DNA from: Citrobacter amalonaticus
GTDB taxonomy: Bacteria; Pseudomonadota; Gammaproteobacteria; Enterobacterales; Enterobacteriaceae
Assembly (NCBI RefSeq): GCF_001559075.2
Contig: NZ_CP014015.2
Span: forward strand, 372,001-436,000
DNA length: 64,000 nucleotides
Direction of reading: 5' to 3'
Shown: in pieces, positions 17,788 through 27,099 of the stretch
How the letters are laid out: each line of letters begins with the position of its first letter
Position numbering within the stretch: position 1 is the first letter of the stretch
The notes under the pieces: model-generated
The model's database searches: none
Told to the model about the DNA's origin: nothing
The model's input: only the letters and a program-made list of their open reading frames with translations
Program-made: the position numbers and the translations under genes

Positions 17788-17977
17788 ATTGCACCGCTTT
17801 TGTTAACCAGAATCACGCACCCCAGCCAAAACCCCTCAGGGTCGCTGTAATGCAGTGGCCGGCATTGTGCCTTATCCGTTCACTGAATGAAACGCTGTGT
17901 TTTACCTCAATGGCGTAAGTATAGTCAATCTGTGTTTACAATTTAACCACCCTACAGCCATTCAGTGCGGATATACC

Positions 17978-20137
17978 TTACATTTGACCGTGTTCATTCA
18001 GGTCAGTTGCATCTGCTTTCCAGAAACTTTCACCCCGCTCCGCCATTTGTAACAACGTATCGCACGGCATGAACCGCGGACCATACAGCGAAGCCAGACG
18101 TTGCAATACCGCAACCACTTCACCCGCCCCGAGAGAATCCATATAACGGAACGGGCCACCGAGAAACGGAGGAAAACCAATACCAAACACCGCGCCAATG
18201 TCACCATCGCGCGCGCTACGGATCACCTGTTCGTCGAAACAGCGCGCCGCCTCATTGAGCATTAACATGACGCAGCGTTCCGCAATCTGCGAAGCGGAGA
18301 GTCGGCTCTGCCCCTGAGCACCAATAAGCGTATAAATTGCAGGGTCTACCTGTTTTTTGCTTTTACGCCCTTTCGCCCCATAAAGATAGAAACCCCGACC
18401 ATTTTTTCTACCTTTGCGATCGTCATTCAAAATTGATGAAACAACATTTGCAGGGGCGCTAAAACGCTCGCCATAAGCGGCTTCCAGTATCGGTATAATT
18501 TTAGTGCCTGTGTCGATTCCGACCTCATCCAAAAGTTGGATTGGCCCGACCGGAAAACCAAACTTTACCAGTGCGCTGTCGATCTGCTCGACCCGCTCAC
18601 CTTCGGTCAGCAGGCGAATCGCTTCATTGATATACGGCGCAAGAATACGGTTTACGTAGAACCCAGCCTTATCACGCACCACAATCGGCGTTTTGCCCTG
18701 TTTTTTCGCCAGCTTAACCGTCGTGGCGATGGTTTGCCCCGACGTCGTAGCATGCGGAATCACTTCCACCAGCGGCATTTTTTCTACCGGACTAAAGAAG
18801 TGCAGACCAATCACCTGCTCAGGTCTGGCCGCTTTTGCCGCAATATCGCCAATAGGTAAAGATGACGTGTTGGATGCAAAAATGGTGTGAGATGCACAAT
18901 TCTGCTCAACTTCTGCCACCATCTGTTGTTTTAACGGCAGATCTTCAAATACCGCTTCAATCACCAGGTCGCGATGGGAAAAACCGCGATAGTCGACCGA
19001 ACCCGAAATCAGCGCCAGCTGTTTGTCCCGTTCACTGGCTTTGATATGCCGACGACGCACCTTCGTTTCAAGCTGATCCCAGCTGTATTTCAGCGCGTGA
19101 TTGATTCCTTTGGTATTAATGTCTTTGATGCGAACTGGCAAGCCACCTTTACAGGCTGTGACGTACGCAATACCGCCCCCCATCAGCCCACCGCCTAAAA
19201 CGCCTACGCTGTTAAGCGGCCCGGGCGGAACCTCGCTGCCCGGATCCTTTTTCACATCCGTACTGGCAAAAAAGATATTGCGTAACGCCTGCGATTGCGG
19301 CGTCATCGCCAGCTCGCCAAACGCGCGCGCTTCCGCGTCATAGCCGCTGCTACTACCCTGCGCCAGTCCGGTTTCAATCACCTGTAAAATACGCTCTGTC
19401 GCCGGGTAATTTCCCTGGGTTTTCTGTTCTGTTTTCTTGCTGACCATGCGGAACAGCAACGCCCGCCCGAGCGGACCCGCCAGAATACGTTCACGAACCG
19501 GCAGAGGACGATGAACGGGACGATCTTTTTTCGCCCATTCCACAGCGGCATCCAGCAGGATCGTCTGCGGGACCACCTCATCCACCAGCCCCGCTTTCAG
19601 CGCCTGCTTCGCGCGAAGTTGCTTACCGGTGAGGATCATATCCAGCGCCGTACTGACGCCCACCCGTCGGGGTAGCCGTTGGGTGCCGCCCGACCCCGGC
19701 AGCAGCCCGAGTTGAACTTCTGGTAAACCGAGTACGGTTTTCACATCGTCCGTGCAGACGCGAGTATGGCAGGCCAGCGCCAGCTCAAGCCCACCGCCCA
19801 GGCAGGCACCGTGAATGGCGGCCACTACCGGGATCGGCAGCGCATTGATCTCGGCCATCAGTTGCTGCCCCTGTCGCGCCAGCGTTTCTGCTTCCTGCGC
19901 GCTTTTACAGCGGCCAATCATATTGATATCCGCCCCGGCAATGAAATTGTCCGCTTTTGTAGAAATAATAACGACGCCGCGAATCGCCTTGTTCTCGCGA
20001 ATCTGTTTAAGAATGATGCGTACCTGCGAGGCAAACTCCGCCTTGAGGGTATTCATCTTTTCTCCGGGGACATCAACGGAGATGACCGCGACATTATCCA
20101 GACGCACATTAAGCGTAAAAGCCGATGTCATTTCCAT
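17978..20137 (-). CDS. fadJ: Fatty acid oxidation complex subunit alpha FadJ
   Basis: 719 residues, about five more than E. coli FadJ. Multifunctional enoyl-CoA hydratase / 3-hydroxyacyl-CoA dehydrogenase / epimerase for anaerobic and medium-to-long-chain beta-oxidation. The N-terminal crotonase domain shows GGGLELALAC and PEVQLGLLPGSGGTQRLPR. The NAD domain starts near 308 with GVLGGGLMGGGIAYV. The dehydrogenase part has SNTSSLPIG and GLHFFSPVEKMPLVE. Second gene of the fadIJ operon; its start overlaps the fadI stop by one base. Confidence 0.97.
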   Translation of the reverse strand: MEMTSAFTLNVRLDNVAVISVDVPGEKMNTLKAEFASQVRIILKQIRENKAIRGVVIISTKADNFIAGADINMIGRCKSAQEAETLARQGQQLMAEINALPIPVVAAIHGACLGGGLELALACHTRVCTDDVKTVLGLPEVQLGLLPGSGGTQRLPRRVGVSTALDMILTGKQLRAKQALKAGLVDEVVPQTILLDAAVEWAKKDRPVHRPLPVRERILAGPLGRALLFRMVSKKTEQKTQGNYPATERILQVIETGLAQGSSSGYDAEARAFGELAMTPQSQALRNIFFASTDVKKDPGSEVPPGPLNSVGVLGGGLMGGGIAYVTACKGGLPVRIKDINTKGINHALKYSWDQLETKVRRRHIKASERDKQLALISGSVDYRGFSHRDLVIEAVFEDLPLKQQMVAEVEQNCASHTIFASNTSSLPIGDIAAKAARPEQVIGLHFFSPVEKMPLVEVIPHATTSGQTIATTVKLAKKQGKTPIVVRDKAGFYVNRILAPYINEAIRLLTEGERVEQIDSALVKFGFPVGPIQLLDEVGIDTGTKIIPILEAAYGERFSAPANVVSSILNDDRKGRKNGRGFYLYGAKGRKSKKQVDPAIYTLIGAQGQSRLSASQIAERCVMLMLNEAARCFDEQVIRSARDGDIGAVFGIGFPPFLGGPFRYMDSLGAGEVVAVLQRLASLYGPRFMPCDTLLQMAERGESFWKADATDLNEHGQM

Positions 20138-21447
20138 TATTCCGCCTCCAGAACCATTGCCGCACCCAGCCCACCCGCCGCGCAGGCGGTGACCAGGCCA
20201 AAGCCGCCGCCACGACGACGCAATTCGTGCAGCGTTTGCGTGATCATTCTCGCGCCAGTTGCGGCAAAGGGATGTCCAAAGGCAATCGAACCGCCAAGTA
20301 CGTTAAATTTGCTGTCATCCACTTCGCCAGTGGCATGGCTTCGACCGAGCACGTCGCGGGCAAAACGCTCACTGCCGAGCAGCTGGAGATTGGCCAGCGT
20401 CTGCGCGGCAAAGGCTTCGTGCATATCGAAAAGCGTCAGATCGGCCATCGTGATGCCCGCACGTTCCAGCGCCAGCGGCGTAGACCAGGCCGGCCCCAGC
20501 AGCATATCCTGCCAGACATCAATCGCGGTAAACGCGTAGCTGCGCAGATAGCCAAGCGGAACCAACCCCAACTCTTTGGCACGAGATTCTGTCATCAGGA
20601 TGACTGCCGCCGCGCCGTCGGTCAGCGGGGTGCTGTTTGCCGCCGTAACGCTGCCATGTTTCCGGTCAAATGCCGGACGTAGCCTGGCGTAGTCTGCCAG
20701 CGTGGAGTTGCCGCGAATATTGTTGTCTTCAGACAGGGGGTCTTTAAAAGGCGGTGTGTAAGTGGTCATCACTTCATCGGTCAGCTTGCCTTCTGCCCAC
20801 GCCAGGGCGGCTCGCTGGTGAGAACGATGCGCCAGGGCATCCTGTTGTTCACGGGTAATGCCGTAGGTTTTCGCCATCTGCTCGGCGGTATCGCCCATTC
20901 GCAAACCAGTGGAGTATTCCGCCACGGCAGGCGGGACGGGCATCAGATCGCGCAAGCGCAGACGGGAAAAGAGTTTCAGACGCTGCCCCATCGTGCGGGC
21001 TTTGTTGACATCGACCAGCACCCGCGCCAGTTTTTTGCTGACGCCAATAGGCAGCACCGAAGAAGAGTCCGCCCCACCGGCGATACCCGCACGAATAGTG
21101 CCGGCCATCAGGCTTTCGGCAACGTTGGCGACAGCCTGAAAGCTGGTCGCACAGGCGCGACTGACGCTGTAGGCATCGGTATGCACATTCATCCCGGTCC
21201 CGAGCACAATTTCACGCGCGATGTTCGGCGCTTCCGGCATCTGTACAACCTGGCCAAAAACCAGTTGTTCAATCACCTTTGCAGGGATTTCACTGCGCGC
21301 AAGCAGTTCGCCAACCACCATTTTGCCGAGATCGACGGCGGGAATGCCATGATAAGCAGTCGCCTGACGGGCAAAAGGCGTACGTAATCCGCTCACGATG
21401 GCGATGCGATCGCCCTGACGGGTGACCAGCGGTAATGCCTGACTCAT
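20137..21447 (-). CDS. fadI: 3-ketoacyl-CoA thiolase FadI
   Basis: 436 residues. Thiolase of the anaerobic beta-oxidation complex. The nucleophilic Cys lies in SRACATSFQAVAN (about 99). The second active-site region is GGSIAFGHPFAATGAR, and the C-terminal Cys motif is ACAAGGLGAAM. The gene leads the fadIJ operon, with a FadR operator 25-41 bases upstream of the start. Confidence 0.97.
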   Translation of the reverse strand: MSQALPLVTRQGDRIAIVSGLRTPFARQATAYHGIPAVDLGKMVVGELLARSEIPAKVIEQLVFGQVVQMPEAPNIAREIVLGTGMNVHTDAYSVSRACATSFQAVANVAESLMAGTIRAGIAGGADSSSVLPIGVSKKLARVLVDVNKARTMGQRLKLFSRLRLRDLMPVPPAVAEYSTGLRMGDTAEQMAKTYGITREQQDALAHRSHQRAALAWAEGKLTDEVMTTYTPPFKDPLSEDNNIRGNSTLADYARLRPAFDRKHGSVTAANSTPLTDGAAAVILMTESRAKELGLVPLGYLRSYAFTAIDVWQDMLLGPAWSTPLALERAGITMADLTLFDMHEAFAAQTLANLQLLGSERFARDVLGRSHATGEVDDSKFNVLGGSIAFGHPFAATGARMITQTLHELRRRGGGFGLVTACAAGGLGAAMVLEAE

Positions 21448-21471
21448 AACACTCCCCTGTAAAAAATAAAT

Positions 21472-21488
21472 AAGTGGTCTGACCTGAT
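21472..21488. promoter_or_regulatory. FadR operator upstream of fadIJ
   Basis: AAGTGGTCTGACCTGAT agrees with the FadR consensus AACTGGTCNGACCAGTT at nearly every fixed position. It begins about 25 bases upstream of the fadI start. FadR binding here would repress fadIJ when long-chain acyl-CoA is scarce. Confidence 0.8.
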
Positions 21489-21580
21489 CATAGTCTTAAC
21501 CAATTTTTTACATTTAGCCAAGCGGAGCGCAAAGAAAGTGAGAGCTACGGCACAGTGAATAATCACTGTCTGAAATGAAA

Positions 21581-21607
21581 ATGCCCCGGGAAAACTCACC
21601 GGGGCAT
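21581..21607 (-). terminator. Terminator of yfcZ
   Basis: ATGCCCCGG / CCGGGGCAT stem. On the yfcZ strand the stem is followed by TTTTCATTTC, a loose T-rich tail. Confidence 0.75.
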
Positions 21608-21626
21608 CAGAAATAACGAGGTGGGA

Positions 21627-21911
21627 TTAACGCAGACCCAGCTGGAAAATCAGGGTTTCGGCTTCGCAGGCGAAGACAAAATCGATATCCAGGCGCACAC
21701 CGTCAGACTCTTCGGTGAAGGTCGAGGTGATTTTGCACGGTTCAGATTCCACGCTACGCGCTTTTTCGGTCAGCGCCGCCAGCGTCTCTTCAGCCTCTGC
21801 GCGGTTAGCGAACACGCGGCTGTATGATGCGGTGCAATCGGAGTTGTCCATGATGGTACCAACATCCATACAGCAGCAAACCGGGGTTTCATCAGCACTG
21901 CATTTACTCAT
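21627..21911 (-). CDS. yfcZ: YfcZ/YiiS family protein
   Basis: 94 residues, acidic (MSKCSADETPVCCCMDVGTIMDNSDC...). It has a Cys-rich N-terminus with CCC at residues 12-14. Matches E. coli YfcZ in length and place between fadI and fadL. No function is established. The Cys cluster could bind metal, but this is not shown. Confidence 0.88.
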   Translation of the reverse strand: MSKCSADETPVCCCMDVGTIMDNSDCTASYSRVFANRAEAEETLAALTEKARSVESEPCKITSTFTEESDGVRLDIDFVFACEAETLIFQLGLR

Positions 21912-22157
21912 TGTAGATTTCCTCTGTATTTCGCACCCAGGGTGCCAGATAAACGATGGGGATATTTTACGCTCCCCACATTCACCTCTCCAGTTGTTAA
22001 TTGTGCGAAATGAGATAAGTGACCGAAATCACAATTAAAAATGATCTAAAACAAATTTCACCTAAAAGGGTGAGTGCGCAAACCGGCAATTTTGCCAGCT
22101 GGATCGCGTTTTTAAGATCACAATTGAAAAAAGTTATAAACATACTTGCAACATTTC

Positions 22158-22172
22158 AGCTGGTCAGACCTA
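22158..22172. promoter_or_regulatory. FadR operator OL1 of fadL
   Basis: AGCTGGTCAGACCTA contains the exact CTGGTCNGACC core of the FadR consensus. It overlaps the candidate -10 element, as one of two FadR sites does in E. coli fadL. Confidence 0.85.
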
Positions 22173-22181
22173 TACTCACGC

Positions 22182-22196
22182 CACTGGTCTGATTTC
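22182..22196. promoter_or_regulatory. FadR operator OL2 of fadL
   Basis: CACTGGTCTGATTTC matches the left half of the FadR consensus and part of the right half. It starts 24 bases downstream of OL1, downstream of the transcription start. Confidence 0.7.
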
Positions 22197-22284
22197 TAAG
22201 TCGTACCGCAGACCCTACACTTCGCGCTCCTGTTACACCATGTAACATAGTTTGTATAAAAATAAATCAATTGAGGTTATGGTC

Positions 22285-23625
22285 ATGAGCCAGAAAACCC
22301 TGTTAACAAAGTCTGCTCTCGCAGTCGCAGTGGCAATTATCTCCACCCAGGCCTGGTCTGCAGGCTTTCAGTTAAACGAATTTTCTTCCTCTGGCCTCGG
22401 CCGGGCCTATTCGGGTGAAGGCGCTATCGCAGACGATGCAGGTAACGTCAGCCGTAACCCAGCGCTGATCACGATGTTCGATCGCCCGACGTTCTCTGCG
22501 GGTGCGGTCTATATCGATCCGGACGTCAACATCAGCGGACGCTCACCGTCTGGCCGTAGCCTTGATGCCGATAACATCGCGCCGACGGCATGGGTGCCGA
22601 ACGCACACTTTGTTGCGCCGATTAACGATCAGTTCGGTTGGGGGGCATCCATTACCTCCAACTACGGTCTGGCAACAGAGTTCAACGATACCTACGCGGG
22701 CGGTTCTGTCGGCGGTACCACCGACCTCGAAACCATGAACCTCAACTTAAGCGGTGCCTATCGCTTAGATGACGCCTGGAGCTTCGGTCTCGGTCTGAAC
22801 GCTGTTTATGCGCGGGCGAAAATCGAACGCTTTGCCGGTGACCTGGGTCAACTGGTCGCCGGTCAGGTGATGAACTCTCCTGCCGGACAAACGCCGCAGG
22901 GTCAGCAACTGGCTGCCACCGCAAACGGCATCCCAAGCGATACCAAAATTGCCCACCTGAACGGTAACCAATGGGGCTTCGGCTGGAACGCCGGGATCTT
23001 GTATGAACTGGATAAAAACAACCGCTACGCGTTGACCTACCGTTCTGAAGTCAAAATTGACTTTAAAGGTAACTACAGCAGCGATCTGCCACCGGCGATC
23101 AACAACTACAACCTGGGTATCCCGACCGCTACCGGCGGCGCAACTCAGTCAGGTTACCTGACGCTGAACCTGCCAGAAATGTGGGAAGTGTCCGGTTATA
23201 ACCGCGTGGCGCCACAGTGGGCTATCCACTACAGCCTGGCCTATACCAGCTGGAGTCAGTTCCAGGAGCTGAAAGCGAAATCCACCGGTGGTGAGACGCT
23301 GTTCCAGAAAGATGAAGGCTTTAAAGACGCCTACCGCATCGCACTGGGTACTACCTACTACTACGATGATAACTGGACGTTCCGTACCGGTATCGCCTTC
23401 GATGATAGCCCGGTTCCGGCACAAAACCGTTCTATCTCGATTCCGGATCAGGACCGCTTCTGGCTGAGCGCCGGTACCACCTACGCCTTCAATAAAGATG
23501 CGTCTGTGGACGTTGGCGTCTCTTACATGCACGGTCAGAGCGTTAAAATTAACGAAGGTCCGTATCAGTTCGAGTCTGAAGGTAAAGCCTGGTTGTTCGG
23601 TACCAACTTCAACTACGCATTCTGA
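22285..23625 (+). CDS. fadL: Long-chain fatty acid outer membrane transporter FadL
   Basis: 446 residues from ATG 22285, the same as E. coli. This start is chosen because GAGG at 22273-22276 lies eight bases before it but only two before the ATG at 22279. Signal peptide MSQKTLLTKSALAVAVAI...AWS|AGFQLNEFSSSG. FadL is a 14-stranded beta-barrel that passes long-chain fatty acids across the outer membrane and serves as a phage receptor. The N-terminal hatch (GFQLNEFSSSGLGRAYSGE, NVSRNPA) and the aromatic C-terminus (FNYAF) are intact. Confidence 0.98.
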   Translation: MSQKTLLTKSALAVAVAIISTQAWSAGFQLNEFSSSGLGRAYSGEGAIADDAGNVSRNPALITMFDRPTFSAGAVYIDPDVNISGRSPSGRSLDADNIAPTAWVPNAHFVAPINDQFGWGASITSNYGLATEFNDTYAGGSVGGTTDLETMNLNLSGAYRLDDAWSFGLGLNAVYARAKIERFAGDLGQLVAGQVMNSPAGQTPQGQQLAATANGIPSDTKIAHLNGNQWGFGWNAGILYELDKNNRYALTYRSEVKIDFKGNYSSDLPPAINNYNLGIPTATGGATQSGYLTLNLPEMWEVSGYNRVAPQWAIHYSLAYTSWSQFQELKAKSTGGETLFQKDEGFKDAYRIALGTTYYYDDNWTFRTGIAFDDSPVPAQNRSISIPDQDRFWLSAGTTYAFNKDASVDVGVSYMHGQSVKINEGPYQFESEGKAWLFGTNFNYAF

Positions 23626-23640
23626 TTTCTTGCAGATGTA

Positions 23641-23670
23641 AAAAAGGTGAGCTTTTTAGCTCACCTTTTT
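23641..23670. terminator. Intrinsic terminator between fadL and mlaA
   Basis: AAAAAGGTGAGCT / AGCTCACCTTTTT 13-bp stem with a T-rich loop. It serves both convergent genes. Confidence 0.92.
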
Positions 23671-23686
23671 ATTTGCCCAATCTGGC

Positions 23687-24442
23687 TTACTCGGAATCGA
23701 TCTCTTTCAGTTCGTCCTGAATCGCCTGCGCGTTCGGGTTTTCCTGCGGCTTGAGCTTGCCACCATCAGCGATAAAATCATGACGCTGGAAGTAAGCTTC
23801 ACGAACCATAATGTAGGGATCGGAGGACTGACGCAGCAGACCATCGGAGTCCAGCAACTGGGCGCGGGTTTCAATCCCTTCAACCGTCCATTTACCAATA
23901 GACATCGGCCAGGTCAGCCAGGAAAGCACCGGATATAACGTATCCGCCATATCGCCGCCATCATCACGGATCGTCCAGCTACCATAGAACGGCAACTGCA
24001 CGTAAGGACCGTAGCCTACGCCATAGTGACCTAAGGTGCTGCCGAAGCGATGGGGTTCAACGCGCTGCAGTTTCGGGTTCGCCATACCGGCGACGTCAAT
24101 AAAGCCGCCCATCCCCAGGATAGTGTTGAGGAAGAAACGGGTGAAATGCACCATCCCCTGATACGGATCGCCTTGCAGGAAATAGTTCACCATCACCGCC
24201 GGCTCTTCCAGGTTGCCGGTGAAGTTGCTCAGACCATTACGGGCAGGCTGCGGAACATAATCACGCCAGGCGACGGCCACCGGTCGAACGATATACGGAT
24301 CCAACACATTAAAGTTGAAGTTGTACATGGTGCGGTTGAACCCTTCAAACGGGTCTGAACGCCCCTGCTGTTCTGTGCCGGAACTCGCACACCCCACCAG
24401 CAGTGTGGTTCCCAGCGCAAGCGCCGACAGGCGAAGCTTCAT
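23687..24442 (-). CDS. mlaA: Intermembrane phospholipid transport lipoprotein MlaA (VacJ)
   Basis: 251 residues. Outer membrane lipoprotein of the Mla pathway, which removes misplaced phospholipids from the outer leaflet and passes them to MlaC and the MlaFEDB complex. Signal peptide with lipobox LVGC|ASSG. Conserved PFEGFNRTMYNFNFNVLDPYI follows near residue 32. Length matches E. coli. It is alone here, away from mlaBCDEF, as usual. Confidence 0.97.
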   Translation of the reverse strand: MKLRLSALALGTTLLVGCASSGTEQQGRSDPFEGFNRTMYNFNFNVLDPYIVRPVAVAWRDYVPQPARNGLSNFTGNLEEPAVMVNYFLQGDPYQGMVHFTRFFLNTILGMGGFIDVAGMANPKLQRVEPHRFGSTLGHYGVGYGPYVQLPFYGSWTIRDDGGDMADTLYPVLSWLTWPMSIGKWTVEGIETRAQLLDSDGLLRQSSDPYIMVREAYFQRHDFIADGGKLKPQENPNAQAIQDELKEIDSE

Positions 24443-24733
24443 AAATGTCTCCCTGTTAATTATGGCTATCGCTGATTGCCATCCATGACGGAACGCTACC
24501 GTATCCGCCTGTAAAGGTGTGAGCGATTGTAACAGTACGTCAAACGATGTCTATATCACCGAACTTGTTGATTTGATCATAGCCTGGTCACACCAGAATC
24601 GTCGCGCTTCTATTTTAGCGGGATGAAGAAAAACAAACGTTACCATTTTTGCGTTTTCAGAACATGTCCTGACGGGGGGCAGGCTAAAAACCGCTACGCT
24701 TTAACGTGTCAGTGCGCATACCGGAGACGAATG

Positions 24734-25675
24734 ATGGTCGAACATGAAAACGACAAGATAGATAAACACAGCGACGAGCTTGCCGTCGAAAGTGAAGAAA
24801 AACAGAGTGGGAAGAAGATAGAACTGGATGAGGATCGCCTCCCCTCGCGGGCGATGGCGATTCATGAACATATTCGTCAGGACGGGGAGAAAGAGCTGGA
24901 ACGGGATGCGATGGCACTGCTGTGGTCCGCCATCGCCGCCGGGCTTTCGATGGGGGCTTCGCTGCTGGCAAAAGGGATCTTCCACGTCGAACTGGAGGGG
25001 CTACCCGGCAGTTTCTTGCTGGAGAATCTCGGCTATACCTTTGGCTTTATCATCGTCATCATGGCTCGCCAGCAGTTGTTCACTGAAAACACCGTCACCG
25101 CCGTGCTGCCCGTCATGCAGAATCCGACGCTCAGTAACGCGGGCCTGTTGATGCGACTGTGGGGCATAGTATTGTTGGGGAACGTGCTGGGCACCGGCGT
25201 CGCGGCGTGGGCCTTTGAATACATGCCCATTTTCAACGAAGAGACCCGTGATGCGTTCGTGAAAATCGGCATGGACGTGATGAAAAACTCCCCCACGGAG
25301 ATGTTTGCCAACGCCATTATTTCCGGCTGGCTGATTGCCACCATGGTCTGGATGTTCCCGGCTGCGGGTGCAGCGAAGATCGTGGTGATTATCCTGATGA
25401 CGTGGCTGATTGCGTTGGGTGATACCACCCACATCGTGGTCGGGTCGGTCGAAATTCTCTATCTGGTATTTAACGGCACGCTGCACTGGAGTGACTTCCT
25501 CTGGCCGTTTGCCTTACCGACGCTTGCCGGAAACATTTGCGGCGGCACCTTTATCTTTGCTCTGATGAGCCACGCGCAAATCCGCAACGATATGAGCAAC
25601 GCACGCAAAGAAGAAGCCAGAATCGCGGCGCAAAAAAGAGACAATGCGCAGAAAAAAGAGGAAAAACAGTCCTGA
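24734..25675 (+). CDS. yfdC: FNT-family (formate/nitrite transporter-like) membrane protein YfdC
   Basis: About 313 residues from ATG 24734 (ATG 24731 is the alternative), seven bases after GGAG. A charged N-terminal cytoplasmic segment of about 65 residues (RLPSRAMAIHEHIRQDGEKELERDAMALLW) is followed by six membrane segments of the FocA/NirC channel family, then a basic coiled tail. The substrate of YfdC is unknown. Located just upstream of argW, as in E. coli. Confidence 0.93.
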   Translation: MVEHENDKIDKHSDELAVESEEKQSGKKIELDEDRLPSRAMAIHEHIRQDGEKELERDAMALLWSAIAAGLSMGASLLAKGIFHVELEGLPGSFLLENLGYTFGFIIVIMARQQLFTENTVTAVLPVMQNPTLSNAGLLMRLWGIVLLGNVLGTGVAAWAFEYMPIFNEETRDAFVKIGMDVMKNSPTEMFANAIISGWLIATMVWMFPAAGAAKIVVIILMTWLIALGDTTHIVVGSVEILYLVFNGTLHWSDFLWPFALPTLAGNICGGTFIFALMSHAQIRNDMSNARKEEARIAAQKRDNAQKKEEKQS

Positions 25676-25750
25676 ATGGCGACGGTTTGAACAGTCAGGC
25701 GGCCACTCACTTACCGGGGCAAACAAAAACCGGTATACTCGTGCCGCCTC

Positions 25751-25825
25751 GTCCCCTTAGTTAAATGGATATAACGAGCCCCTCCTAAGGGCTAGTTGCA
25801 GGTTCGATTCCTGCAGGGGACACCA
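25751..25825 (+). tRNA. argW: tRNA-Arg (anticodon CCU)
   Basis: 75 bases including the encoded CCA. The anticodon stem is AGCCC/GGGCT with loop CTCCTAA and anticodon CCT at 25784-25786. The T-arm is GCAGG-TTCGATT-CCTGC, and the acceptor pairs GTCCCC with GGGGAC. Almost identical to E. coli argW. This gene reads the rare AGG codon and is a common phage and island integration site; in E. coli K-12 a prophage starts here. Confidence 0.97.
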
Positions 25826-25849
25826 TCCGGCCCACCGTGGTGAGCCGGA
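25826..25849. terminator. Hairpin downstream of argW and preA
   Basis: TCCGGC-CCACCGTGGTGA-GCCGGA forms a stem directly after the tRNA CCA end and before the preA stop codon. It lacks a strong T-run, so it may be a processing or termination signal. Confidence 0.45.
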
Positions 25850-25861
25850 AATCGTCAGGTG

Positions 25862-27097
25862 TTAAAGGGTTATTGAGTGCACTTTTTCACCTGTTTTGAA
25901 CGCTACCTCCCCGAGGCTGATACACGCGACCGGGCAAACATGGCCGCACAGCAGACAACCGACGCATTTTTCGGTATTGCAGTGCGGAGTTCGCGTCTGT
26001 TCGTTCCACTCCATCGCCTGATGACCGCCGTCGAAGCAGGAAATGTAGCAACGACCGCAGCCGACGCATTTTTCCTGATTAATATGCGGGTAGACGATAT
26101 AACTGCGGTCGAGATCTTCTGCCGGAACGATATTGGCATTCGCCAGCCCCACCATCTCATCCAGCGAGTCGAAACCCTGATCGTTAAGATAGTGCGACAG
26201 GCCGCTGATCATATCTTCAACGATGCGATAACCGTACTGCATGATGCCAGTTGTCACCTGCAGCGTTGCCGCGCCCAACAGCAAGAACTCGGCAGCATCT
26301 TCCCAGGTTTCAATTCCACCGATACCGCTAATCGGAAAATCTTTCAGCTCAGGATGGGTGCGTAGCTGCTGAATGAAGCGCAGGGCAATCGGTTTCACCG
26401 CTTTACCTGAATAGCCCGAAATACTGGACTTGCCGTTGACGACTGGCAGACCTATTTTACGGTTGAGGTCAATATTGGTAATTGACTTGACGGTGTTGAT
26501 GGCGGCAATACCATCGGCACCACCGCGTTTCGCCGCTAGCGCAACCTCGCACATATCACCGATATTCGGCGTCATTTTAGCGAGCATCGGCAAAGAAGAG
26601 CCGCGTTTCACCGCCTGGCAATATTTCTCTACCAGTTCGGGGCTTTGCCCCACATCGCTCCCCATGGCGTGAGAGGTCATCTGCGGGCAGGAGAAATTGC
26701 ACTCAATCATATCCGCGCCGGCCTCTTCGACCAGATGCGCCAGATCCTGCCACTGCTGCTCATTTTCCCCCATGATCGAGGCGATCAACACCTTATTCGG
26801 ATAATCTTGTTTGAGCCGACGAATCGCCGCAAGGTTTTCCGCCAGCGGGTGCTCGGCAATCTGCTCCATGTTTTTAAAGCCGATAAACCCGGTGTCTTCT
26901 TTAATCAGATGGTCGAAGCGTGGAGAAACTTCGTTGGCGATAAAGAAACCGATGGTTTTAAAAACGATGCCGCCCCAGCCGCTATCGTAGGCTTTAGCGC
27001 ACATCTCATAGCAATTGCCGACCGGGGAAGAGGAGAGGCAGAACGGATTGGGAAACGTCACGCCGCAGAAGGTAATAGAGAGATCTTTGGTTAGCAT
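25862..27097 (-). CDS. preA: NAD-dependent dihydropyrimidine dehydrogenase subunit PreA
   Basis: 411 residues. With PreT it reduces uracil and thymine to dihydropyrimidines using NADH. The N-terminal 320 residues form an FMN-binding dihydroorotate-dehydrogenase-like barrel with the active-site Cys in MIECNFSCPQM. The C-terminal ferredoxin domain has two 4Fe-4S motifs, CVGCGRCYISC and CVGCLLCGHVCP. It follows preT with a gap of two bases. In E. coli preTA lies elsewhere, near mgl; here it sits directly beside argW. Confidence 0.95.
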   Translation of the reverse strand: MLTKDLSITFCGVTFPNPFCLSSSPVGNCYEMCAKAYDSGWGGIVFKTIGFFIANEVSPRFDHLIKEDTGFIGFKNMEQIAEHPLAENLAAIRRLKQDYPNKVLIASIMGENEQQWQDLAHLVEEAGADMIECNFSCPQMTSHAMGSDVGQSPELVEKYCQAVKRGSSLPMLAKMTPNIGDMCEVALAAKRGGADGIAAINTVKSITNIDLNRKIGLPVVNGKSSISGYSGKAVKPIALRFIQQLRTHPELKDFPISGIGGIETWEDAAEFLLLGAATLQVTTGIMQYGYRIVEDMISGLSHYLNDQGFDSLDEMVGLANANIVPAEDLDRSYIVYPHINQEKCVGCGRCYISCFDGGHQAMEWNEQTRTPHCNTEKCVGCLLCGHVCPVACISLGEVAFKTGEKVHSITL

Positions 27098-27099
27098 GA

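Larger units (their letters stand above)
21912..22284. promoter_or_regulatory. yfcZ-fadL intergenic control region
   Basis: Divergent promoter region of 373 bases. A candidate fadL -10 TATACT lies at 22171-22176. Two FadR sites flank it. Upstream sequence is A+T-rich. No coding potential seen. Confidence 0.65.

Noticed and set aside
25751..25825. argW as the left end of an intact prophage
   Set aside because: No integrase, excisionase or phage structural genes follow, and no second copy of the tRNA 3' end was seen by eye.
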